Of a stretch of DNA of 5,545 bases, positions 1-5,545 are shown piece by piece. The DNA comes from Bacteroidales bacterium. GTDB lineage: Bacteria; Bacteroidota; Bacteroidia; Bacteroidales; UBA3663. The translations under genes were made by a program, and so were the position numbers. The notes beneath the pieces were generated by a model. The model saw nothing but the letters and a program-made list of their open reading frames with translations. It made no database searches and was not told the DNA's origin. Every line of letters starts with the position of its first letter. The stretch's first letter is position 1. The stretch spans positions 1 through 5,545 of the forward strand of contig JAGBQS010000294.1 in NCBI GenBank assembly GCA_017632695.1. The letters run 5' to 3'.

Positions 1-31
1 AGGCAAGTACCTGTTTGCCAAGCACTTGCCT
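1..31 (-). terminator. Candidate terminator stem downstream of ppdK
   Basis: AGGCAAGT at 1-8 is perfectly complementary to ACTTGCCT at 24-31, giving an 8-bp stem with a 15-nt loop. It begins about 30 nt past the ppdK stop codon, where a transcription terminator would be expected. Any U-tract on the minus strand would lie beyond the window edge and cannot be seen, so the terminator role is inferred. The stem could equally serve a converging gene to the left, or be a chance repeat. Confidence 0.35.
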
Positions 32-61
32 CGTATTTCACTAATTTTCAACATCTTTCGT

Positions 62-2788
62 CTATTCCTCGACGGCAGCCTGGGCGGCGGCCAGACGTGC
101 GATAGGCACGCGGAATGGAGAGCAGCTTACGTAGTTCAGACCTGCGCGATGGCAGAACTTAACAGAAGTAGGTTCGCCACCATGCTCGCCGCAGATACCG
201 CACTTGAGCGTCGGACGTACCGAACGGCCCTTGTCGACAGCCATCTTGATGAGCTGACCTACACCCTTCTGGTCGAGTACCTGGAACGGGTCAACCTTCA
301 GGATCTTCTTCTCGAGGTAAACAGGCAGGAACGATGCGATATCGTCGCGGCTGTAACCGAAGGTCATCTGGGTAAGGTCGTTGGTACCGAAGCTGAAGTA
401 TTCGGCACGTGCAGCAACTGCATCGGCAGTAAGGGCGGCACGAGGAATCTCGATCATGGTACCTACCTTGAACTCGAACGGCTCAACACCTTCAGCCTTG
501 AAGAGCTCTGCGGCTGTGCTGCGGATGATCTCCTCCTGCTGTTCGAACTCGTTGTGCTTACCAACCAGCGGAACCATGATTTCAGGATGCGGATCGCAAC
601 CCTCCTTGCGGAGCTGGATAGCTGCACCGATGATGGCACGGGTCTGCATCTCGGTGATTTCAGGATAGGTATTGCCCAGACGGCAGCCACGATGACCCAG
701 CATCGGGTTGTTCTCGCTCAGCGAAGACACACGGTTCTTGATGTAATCGAGCGTTACACCCATGGTGTCGGCCATTTCCTGCTGACCCTTCAGATCATGA
801 GGAACGAACTCGTGGAGAGGCGGATCGAGCAGACGGATGTTAACCGGCAGACCGTCCATAGCTTTCAGGATTCCGTAGAAGTCCTTGGTCTGGTAAGGCA
901 GCAACTTAGCCAAAGCCTTTTCGCGGCCTTCCTTGTTCTCGGCCAGAATCATTTCGCGCATAGCTTTGATCTTCTCACCCTCGAAGAACATGTGCTCCGT
1001 ACGGCAAAGACCTACACCTACAGCACCGAACTGACGGGCTACGGTAGCATCGTGAGGAGTATCGGCATTGGTACGAACCACCAGACGGGTGTACTTGTTG
1101 CAGAGGTCCATGAGCTCGGCGAAGTCGCCCGAAATCTCAGCTGCCTTGGTTTCAACCTGACCCAGAAGAACCTGACCGGTAGAACCGTTCAGCGAGATGA
1201 AGTCGCCTTCCTTAAGTGTGATATCCTCGATCTTGACAGTCTTGGCCACATAGTCAACCTGAATAGCACCGGCACCTGATACGCAGCACTTACCCATACC
1301 GCGGGCAACAACGGCTGCGTGAGAGGTCATACCGCCGCGGCAGGTAAGAATACCTTCGGCTACAGCCATACCGGCAAGGTCTTCAGGAGAGGTCTCGATA
1401 CGTACCATGATAACCTGATGACCGTTCTTGTGCCAAGCTTCGGCATCGTCGGCATTGAAGACAATCTGACCGCAGGCAGCGCCAGGAGAAGCTGGCAGAC
1501 CGGTGGTAAGAACGCGAGCCTTCTTCAGGGCATTCTTATCGAATACTGGGTGCAGGAGCTCGTCGAGCTTCTGAGGCTCGCAACGCAGAATGGCAGTCTT
1601 CTCGTCGATGAGACCCTCGTGCATCAAATCCATAGCGATCTTCACCAGAGCGGTACCCGTGCGCTTGCCGTTACGGGTCTGGAGGAACCATAGCTTGCCC
1701 TCCTGTACGGTGAATTCCATATCCTGCATGTCGTGATAGTGGTTCTCGAGCTTGGTCTGCAGTTCATCGAGCTGCTTGTAGATTTCAGGCATAGCCTCCT
1801 CCATGGAAGGATACTTAGCCACACGCTCTTCCTCACTGATTTCGGCACGCTCAGCCCAACGCTGTGAACCGATCTTGGTGATCTGCTGTGGAGTACGGAT
1901 ACCGGCCACAACATCCTCGCCCTGTGCATTAACCAGATACTCGCCGTTGAAGAGGTTCTCGCCGGTAGCAGCATCGCGGCTGAAGCAAACACCGGTAGCC
2001 GAAGTATTGCCCATGTTACCGAATACCATTGCCATAACCGAAACGGCTGTACCCCATTCGGCAGGAATGCCCTCCATCTTACGATAAAGGATAGCGCGCT
2101 CGTTCATCCAGCTGTCGAACACAGCGCAGATAGCGCCCCACAACTGCTCGTAAACATCGGTCGGGAAGTTCTGGCCTGTACGTTCCTTGATCATCTTCTT
2201 GAACTCGACAACCAGCTTCTGCAGACCCTCAACAGGAATATCCTTATCGAGCACAACTCCACACTCTTCCTTCACCTTCTCGATGATGGCCTCAAATGGG
2301 TCGATATCGGTCTTGTTAACCGGCTTCAGACCCATCACAACATCGCCGTACATCTGTACGAAACGACGGTAAGAGTCCCATGCAAAGTGAGGATTGTTGG
2401 TCTTCTTTGAGAGACCCTCAACAACCTCATCGTTCAAACCGAGGTTCAGGATGGTATCCATCATACCCGGCATAGAAGCACGGGCACCCGAACGTACAGA
2501 AACCAGCAAAGGATTGGCCGGGTTGCCGAACTGGTTGTTCATCAGGCCTTCAATATGCTTAACGGCAGCCAGAACGTCCTCTTTCAGGATTTCAACTACC
2601 TTATCCTTGCCAATCTGGTAATATTCGTTACATACATCGGTGGTAATGGTGAATCCTGGAGGTACTGGTACACCAATCAGGTTCATCTCGGCGAGGTTTG
2701 CACCTTTACCGCCAAGCAGGTTTCGCATGTCTGCTTTCCCTTCGGCCTTACCGTTACCGAAGAGATAAACGCGTTTTTTGTTTTCCAT
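62..2788 (-). CDS. ppdK: Pyruvate, phosphate dikinase
   Basis: This cytoplasmic enzyme interconverts pyruvate + ATP + Pi and phosphoenolpyruvate + AMP + PPi. In anaerobes it can run in either direction, in glycolysis or gluconeogenesis. The protein is 908 residues, complete and close to the usual family length of about 875-910. The N-terminal ATP-grasp domain shows GGKGANLAEM (26-35), VRSGARASMPGMMDT (98-112) and LQTRNGKRT with R372. The central swivelling domain carries GGMTSHAAVVARG with the phosphorylated histidine at H490. The C-terminal PEP/pyruvate TIM barrel has R596 (GLCRTEH), R652 (IRLLDPPLHEF), E780 (MIEIPRA), N803-D804 (GTNDLTQ) and the catalytic cysteine C866 (GICGEHGG). From the swivelling domain on, these sit at a constant offset of 35 from the residues I recall for the Clostridium symbiosum enzyme, so no active-site residue appears lost. 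The ATG at 2786-2788 gives the family-typical N-terminus. Its upstream is AT-rich with no Shine-Dalgarno site, as is common in Bacteroidota. A strong promoter about 70 nt upstream indicates independent transcription. The stop is TAG. Confidence 0.98.
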   Translation of the reverse strand: MENKKRVYLFGNGKAEGKADMRNLLGGKGANLAEMNLIGVPVPPGFTITTDVCNEYYQIGKDKVVEILKEDVLAAVKHIEGLMNNQFGNPANPLLVSVRSGARASMPGMMDTILNLGLNDEVVEGLSKKTNNPHFAWDSYRRFVQMYGDVVMGLKPVNKTDIDPFEAIIEKVKEECGVVLDKDIPVEGLQKLVVEFKKMIKERTGQNFPTDVYEQLWGAICAVFDSWMNERAILYRKMEGIPAEWGTAVSVMAMVFGNMGNTSATGVCFSRDAATGENLFNGEYLVNAQGEDVVAGIRTPQQITKIGSQRWAERAEISEEERVAKYPSMEEAMPEIYKQLDELQTKLENHYHDMQDMEFTVQEGKLWFLQTRNGKRTGTALVKIAMDLMHEGLIDEKTAILRCEPQKLDELLHPVFDKNALKKARVLTTGLPASPGAACGQIVFNADDAEAWHKNGHQVIMVRIETSPEDLAGMAVAEGILTCRGGMTSHAAVVARGMGKCCVSGAGAIQVDYVAKTVKIEDITLKEGDFISLNGSTGQVLLGQVETKAAEISGDFAELMDLCNKYTRLVVRTNADTPHDATVARQFGAVGVGLCRTEHMFFEGEKIKAMREMILAENKEGREKALAKLLPYQTKDFYGILKAMDGLPVNIRLLDPPLHEFVPHDLKGQQEMADTMGVTLDYIKNRVSSLSENNPMLGHRGCRLGNTYPEITEMQTRAIIGAAIQLRKEGCDPHPEIMVPLVGKHNEFEQQEEIIRSTAAELFKAEGVEPFEFKVGTMIEIPRAALTADAVAARAEYFSFGTNDLTQMTFGYSRDDIASFLPVYLEKKILKVDPFQVLDQKGVGQLIKMAVDKGRSVRPTLKCGICGEHGGEPTSVKFCHRAGLNYVSCSPFRVPIARLAAAQAAVEE

Positions 2789-2859
2789 AATTAAATTATT
2801 AATAAAAATGTGTGTATTGTTTGTGTCACTCTAATAATTAGATTTATTCTTCGAGGTTG

Positions 2860-2891
2860 CAAAGTTAGGAAAAAATAATCCAATTTCCAAA
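2860..2891 (-). promoter_or_regulatory. Bacteroidota-type promoter for ppdK
   Basis: On the minus strand, TTTG (2888-2891) is followed after exactly 20 nt by TAACTTTG (2860-2867). This matches both the -33 (TTTG) and -7 (TAnnTTTG) elements of the Bacteroides primary sigma factor consensus at standard spacing. The expected start of transcription is near 2852-2855, giving an untranslated leader of about 65 nt. That leader is very AT-rich and contains ATAATT-A-AATTAT next to the start codon. The site is seen directly; its use is inferred. Confidence 0.8.
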
Positions 2892-2963
2892 TTTCCGCAC
2901 TATTTTTGCTAAAATCTGCAAAGAAAAATCGGTTGCACGAATGTGCGGATATGTTTTACGGCA

Positions 2964-3767
2964 TCATTTTGCCACCTCGACCGGCTTTCCTGCCACCGAT
3001 TCGGATGTGGAAGGCTGGTCGAATTTCTTACGGATAAAGACGAAGTTGCGGCCCAGATATCTTTCGCGGACCATCTGGTTGGCGGCCAGTTCCTCGGACG
3101 TTCCCTGGAACAGGATCTGACCTTCGAAGAGCAGATAGGCACGATCGACGATGGAAAGGGTTTCCGGAGCATTATGGTCGGTGATGAGAATGCCGATGTT
3201 CTTTTCCTTTAATTTATAAACAATGTATTGGATATCCTCGACCGCAATCGGGTCAACTCCGGCAAAGGGCTCATCGAGCATGATGAACTTAGGCGAAATG
3301 GCCAGGCAGCGGGCAATCTCACAACGGCGGCGTTCACCGCCCGACAGACGGTCGCCCAAATTGCGGCGCACCTTCTGGAGACGGAACTCGGCAATCAGGC
3401 TTTCCAGTTTCTCATCCTGCTCCTTATCGGACAGTCCGGTCATCTGCAAAGTGGCCTTCAGGTTATCCTCGACGGTCATCTTGCGGTACACCGATGCCTC
3501 CTGAGCCAGATAGCCGATGCCGGCCTGCGCGCGCTTGTAAACGGGGAACTTGGTAATATCCTGATCATCGAGGAAGATCCGGCCTTCGTTGGGAACAATC
3601 AGACCGGTCGTCATATAGAAAGTAGTAGTCTTGCCCGCGCCGTTGGGTCCCAGCAAGCCGACGATTTCGCCTTGCTTCACGTTGATTGAAACATGATTGG
3701 CCACCGTTCGCTGCCCGTATCGCTTCACCAGCTGATCGGTACGCAACACACTCTTGAATTCGTCCAT
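2964..3767 (-). CDS. lptB: LPS export ABC transporter ATPase LptB
   Basis: LptB is the cytoplasmic ATPase dimer that drives the LptFG permease to pull lipopolysaccharide from the inner membrane onto the Lpt bridge to the outer membrane. The 267-residue protein has every ABC motif in order: Walker A GPNGAGKTT (40-48), Q-loop Q89 (YLAQEASVY), signature LSGGERRR (141-148), Walker B FIMLDEPFAGVDP (161-173, catalytic E166) and switch histidine H198 (ITDHNAPETL). The strings LSGGERRR, LDEPFAGVDP and TDHN separate LptB from other ABC ATPases. After the conserved YLGRNFVF ending (237-244) comes a hydrophilic tail of about 23 residues rich in S, K, E and V; E. coli LptB (about 241 residues) lacks it. 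I chose the ATG at 3765-3767, giving MDEFKSVLRT. An in-frame TTG at 3786-3788 would add seven residues but lies inside the promoter -7 box. A weak AGGA lies 5-8 nt upstream of the ATG. lptF/lptG are not in the window. Confidence 0.95.
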   Translation of the reverse strand: MDEFKSVLRTDQLVKRYGQRTVANHVSINVKQGEIVGLLGPNGAGKTTTFYMTTGLIVPNEGRIFLDDQDITKFPVYKRAQAGIGYLAQEASVYRKMTVEDNLKATLQMTGLSDKEQDEKLESLIAEFRLQKVRRNLGDRLSGGERRRCEIARCLAISPKFIMLDEPFAGVDPIAVEDIQYIVYKLKEKNIGILITDHNAPETLSIVDRAYLLFEGQILFQGTSEELAANQMVRERYLGRNFVFIRKKFDQPSTSESVAGKPVEVAK

Positions 3768-3785
3768 AGTCCTGTAATTTTTCGG

Positions 3786-3793
3786 CAAAGATA
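3786..3793 (-). promoter_or_regulatory. Promoter -7 box for lptB
   Basis: The minus strand reads TATCTTTG here, a perfect match to the Bacteroidota -7 consensus TAnnTTTG. Transcription would start near 3778-3781, leaving a leader of about 10-14 nt before the ATG at 3767. No clear TTTG -33 element sits at 19-21 nt; the best candidate is TTTC at 22 nt. The -7 assignment therefore rests on one element plus position. Confidence 0.6.
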
Positions 3794-3867
3794 ACTATTT
3801 TTTTGCAATGTAGATGAAAAAAGAGCAGAAAAACGGCAAAAAAAGTTCCGTTCTATATTTTTTTGAC

Positions 3868-3875
3868 TATCTTTG
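3868..3875 (+). promoter_or_regulatory. Promoter -7 box for mlaEF
   Basis: TATCTTTG on the plus strand matches TAnnTTTG perfectly and ends only 9 nt before the mlaE ATG. The predicted start of transcription would be about 3880-3884, so the mRNA would be nearly leaderless. No TTTG is present at the -33 distance; that region reads roughly AAGTTCC. The box mirrors the lptB -7 box 75 bp away on the other strand. Confidence 0.55.
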
Positions 3876-3884
3876 CACCCGAGT

Positions 3885-4631
3885 ATGTTAATTTCAGGTG
3901 CCATAAGAACATTGGGACGCTACATGCTGCTCATGCGGCGCGTCTTTACCAAACCCGACAACTGGCGGATGTTTGGCAGGCAGTTCATACTCGAAGCCCA
4001 GAAGCTGGTCATCGACTCCATCGGCATCGTCTGCCTGATTTCGGTATTCATCGGAGCGGTATGCGTGCTCCAGATTGTGCTCAACATGGGCGATGCCATA
4101 CTTCCCCGTTACATCATCGGCTACACCACACGCGAGATTCTGATGCTGGAGTTCTCGTCGGCGGTGATGTGTCTGATTCTGGCCGGCAAGATCGGGTCGA
4201 ACATATCGTCGGAAATCGGTACGATGCGCATTACGGAACAGATTGATGCAATGGAGATTATGGGGGTCAACTCGGCCAACTTCATCATCCTGCCCAAAAT
4301 GGCGGCACTTATCGTGTTCATGCCCATTCTTGTGATCCTTTCCATCGGAACCGGACTGATCGGTGCCTGGGCCGTAGCCTGGCTTACAGGAGAGCCGCCC
4401 ACACAGGATTTCATCGACGGACTGCAGACGTTCTTCGAACCCGGTCACGTGTACTACAGTCTCAAGAAAGGCTGCTTCTTTGCCTTCCTGATTGCCTCGA
4501 TTGCCGGCTATTGCGGCTACAACGTAAAGGGCGGCGCGCTGGAGGTAGGCAAAGCTTCCACACAGGCGGTAGTCACCACATCGGTACTGATTCTGATGAG
4601 CGACATTATCCTGACGCAATTACTGCTTTAA
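3885..4631 (+). CDS. mlaE: MlaE-family phospholipid ABC transporter permease
   Basis: This is the inner-membrane permease of the Mla/Mce-type lipid transporter, which moves phospholipids between the inner and outer membranes and maintains outer-membrane lipid asymmetry. It normally pairs with the MlaF ATPase and an Mce-domain protein (MlaD). The 248-residue protein is the usual family length. It has an amphipathic N-terminal segment (about 1-40) and hydrophobic spans near 44-68, 85-101, 135-168, 197-212 and 228-247. The family signature is LAGKIGSNISSEIGTMRITEQIDAMEIMGV (99-128, written here only to locate it; key residues G101, E110, G112, E118, Q119, I120, D121). The C-terminal block VKGGALEVGKAST (214-226) followed by a late D (240) and T (244) is also typical. 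I chose the ATG at 3885 because MLISGAIRTLGRY resembles the start of Bacteroidota homologues. An in-frame TTG at 3873 overlaps the -7 box; an ATG at 3924 would delete the conserved start. No Shine-Dalgarno site is present. mlaF follows on the same strand. Confidence 0.93.
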   Translation: MLISGAIRTLGRYMLLMRRVFTKPDNWRMFGRQFILEAQKLVIDSIGIVCLISVFIGAVCVLQIVLNMGDAILPRYIIGYTTREILMLEFSSAVMCLILAGKIGSNISSEIGTMRITEQIDAMEIMGVNSANFIILPKMAALIVFMPILVILSIGTGLIGAWAVAWLTGEPPTQDFIDGLQTFFEPGHVYYSLKKGCFFAFLIASIAGYCGYNVKGGALEVGKASTQAVVTTSVLILMSDIILTQLLL

Positions 4632-4636
4632 AAACG

Positions 4637-4795
4637 TTTCCTTAAGACAAAAAAAATATTTCCCTTAAGACAAAAAACATGCTTTCCCGTGGGGAAGTAA
4701 AATTTTCCCCGTAGGAGCGTAAAAAAAGTCCCCAGTTAGGGCGTAAATTTTTCCCAGTTAGGGAACAAAAATTTTCCTTAAGGGCACACAGCAAA
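4637..4795 (+). repeat. Array of seven degenerate palindromic units between mlaE and mlaF
   Basis: This 172-bp gap contains about seven related units, each a short CC(C)-core-(G)GG palindrome followed by an A- or A/T-tract. Core centres are near 4643.5, 4666.5, 4690, 4712, 4736, 4758 and 4779.5, so spacings are 23, 23.5, 22, 24, 22 and 21.5 nt, about two helical turns. Cores in order are TTCCTTAAGA, TCCCTTAAGA, TTCCCGTGGGGAA, CCCCGTAGGAG, CCCCAGTTAGGG, TTCCCAGTTAGGGAA and TTCCTTAAGGG. The core centre varies (TTAA, GT, GTA, AGTTA) while the C and G arms mostly persist. Neighbouring units can also pair with each other: 4691-4696 with 4705-4710 (6 bp), and 4758-4765 with 4774-4781 (8 pairs, one G-T). 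No promoter box and no stem followed by a U-tract is visible, so read-through into mlaF is likely. Possible roles are an operator array, an RNA element tuning mlaE/mlaF ratios, or a dispersed genomic repeat. The repeat is seen directly; the function is unknown. Confidence 0.75.
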
Positions 4796-4803
4796 TATCA
4801 ACC

Positions 4804-5545
4804 ATGATTTCGGTAAAGAACCTCAACAAAAGTTTCGGCACGCAGCAGGTACTTCACAACATCTGCTGCCAGTTCTACCCAGGTCGGAACAATCTGATTA
4901 TCGGCGTTTCCGGCTCGGGCAAGACCGTCCTGATGAAATGCCTGATCGGACTGCTGCAACCCGACAGCGGCGAGATTCTTTATAACGGAACCGACATACT
5001 CCGCTACTCGCAGACCCAGATGAAACGTGCCAGGCAGCAGATCGGGGTGCTGTTTCAGGGTTCGGCCCTGTTCGATTCGATGAACGTGGCCGATAATGTG
5101 GCATTCCCGCTCCGCATGTTCTCGGACAAGACCAGCCGCGAGATTTCGGACCGCGTTCAGTTCTGCCTGAACCGTGTGGGACTGAAGGATGCCCTCGGGA
5201 AAATGCCGAGCGAGCTTTCGGGCGGCATGCAGAAACGTGTGGCGATTGCCCGCGCCATCGCCCTGAATCCGAAGTATCTGTTTTGCGACGAACCCAATTC
5301 CGGCCTCGATCCGCAGACCTCCATCCTCATCGACCGGCTGATTGACGACATCACCAAAGAGTACAACATCACGACCGTTGTGAACACGCACGACATGAAT
5401 TCCTTACTCGGGATAGGCGACAATATCACGTTCCTGTATCAGGGCAAATTAGAATGGGAAGGATCCAAAGACACGAGTCTTCAGAAGGAGAGTCAGGCTT
5501 TGCAGGAGTTCCTGTTCTCGTCGCCGATACTGCGCCAGATGCGCC
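4804..5545 (+). CDS. mlaF: MlaF-family phospholipid ABC transporter ATPase (3' end cut by window)
   Basis: This is the cytoplasmic ATPase partner of MlaE in the Mla/Mce phospholipid transporter. The frame is open from the ATG at 4804 to the window edge, 247 complete codons, beginning MISVKNLNKSFGTQQVLHN. It shows Walker A GVSGSGKT (34-41), Q-loop Q85 (VLFQGSALFDSM), signature ELSGGMQKRVAIARA (137-151), Walker B YLFCDEPNSGLDP (158-170, catalytic E163) and switch histidine H196 (NTHDMNS). FQGSALFDS and LSGGM(Q/A)(K/R)R are typical of MlaF rather than LptB, LolD or MetN. Bacteroidota MlaF proteins are about 250-260 residues, and the last visible residues (FLFSSPILRQMR) look like the family's C-terminal segment, so little is missing. 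No Shine-Dalgarno site precedes the ATG. The gene follows mlaE on the same strand after the repeat-filled gap with no promoter of its own visible, so co-transcription is likely. An Mce-domain mlaD gene would be expected downstream. Confidence 0.93.
   Translation, partial: MISVKNLNKSFGTQQVLHNICCQFYPGRNNLIIGVSGSGKTVLMKCLIGLLQPDSGEILYNGTDILRYSQTQMKRARQQIGVLFQGSALFDSMNVADNVAFPLRMFSDKTSREISDRVQFCLNRVGLKDALGKMPSELSGGMQKRVAIARAIALNPKYLFCDEPNSGLDPQTSILIDRLIDDITKEYNITTVVNTHDMNSLLGIGDNITFLYQGKLEWEGSKDTSLQKESQALQEFLFSSPILRQMR

Noticed and set aside
26..1279. 417-codon open frame on the plus strand, antisense to ppdK
   Set aside because: It lies opposite the well-conserved PEP-domain half of ppdK. Its translation resembles no family I know and it has no promoter. 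Long antisense frames commonly arise from codon bias in GC-moderate genes.
2921..2973. Intrinsic terminator after lptB (GCAC/GTGC stem at 2935-2946 or GGCA/TGCC stem at 2960-2973)
   Set aside because: Both stems are only 4 bp. The nearest U-run on the minus strand starts 6 nt after the first stem, and the second stem overlaps the stop codon. Too weak to call.
3228..3689. 153-codon plus-strand open frame opposite lptB
   Set aside because: It is antisense to the Walker and signature motifs of LptB and has no recognisable product.
3768..3788. Upstream TTG start extending LptB to 274 residues
   Set aside because: The TTG sits inside the TATCTTTG -7 box and upstream of the predicted transcript start, and the added residues are not part of the conserved fold.
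3894..4619. 241-codon minus-strand open frame opposite mlaE
   Set aside because: The plus strand encodes a permease with the full family signature. The antisense product is H/D/Q-rich with no recognisable domain, so it is a shadow frame.
4637..4795. CRISPR-like array between mlaE and mlaF
   Set aside because: Units are only 22-24 nt, are degenerate, and show no identical repeats separated by unique spacers. No cas genes are present.
4798..5391. 197-codon minus-strand open frame opposite mlaF
   Set aside because: It covers the region encoding all ABC motifs of MlaF on the other strand, and no domain or promoter supports it.
1..5545. A previously undescribed gene system
   Set aside because: All four genes belong to well-known families with intact motifs. 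Novelty, if any, is limited to the noncoding elements reported above.

Overview
This window looks like a chromosomal segment of a Bacteroidales-type bacterium (phylum Bacteroidota). Three things support this. The proteins match Bacteroidota versions of their families as I know them. Three start-proximal sites fit the Bacteroidota sigma factor -7 consensus TAnnTTTG. Strong Shine-Dalgarno sites are generally missing. I cannot fix the genus from this sequence. Coding regions look moderately GC-rich and the intergenic gaps are AT-rich.

Layout: positions 1-61 hold a perfect 8-bp inverted repeat just past the end of the first gene, possibly a terminator stem. Positions 62-2788 (minus) encode a full-length pyruvate, phosphate dikinase (ppdK), with a clear promoter at 2860-2891. 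Positions 2964-3767 (minus) encode LptB, the ATPase of the lipopolysaccharide exporter. A 117-bp divergent gap (3768-3884) carries two opposed TATCTTTG boxes. Positions 3885-4631 (plus) encode an MlaE-family permease. A 172-bp gap (4632-4803) is almost filled by about seven degenerate short palindromic units at a 22-24 nt period. Positions 4804 to the window end encode the partner ATPase MlaF, cut by the window edge and probably lacking only its last few residues.

How the genes fit together: LptB powers lipopolysaccharide transport to the outer membrane. MlaE and MlaF form the inner-membrane core of a phospholipid transporter that maintains outer-membrane lipid asymmetry. The divergent lptB/mlaEF arrangement therefore puts two envelope-lipid transporters back to back across a shared short promoter region. 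ppdK is central carbon metabolism and has its own promoter, so its link to the others is probably only positional.

The genes are ordinary. I found no defence system, mobile element, RNA gene or CRISPR array. The item most worth a second look is the phased palindromic array between mlaE and mlaF, followed by the nearly leaderless arrangement of mlaE and the mirrored promoter boxes.
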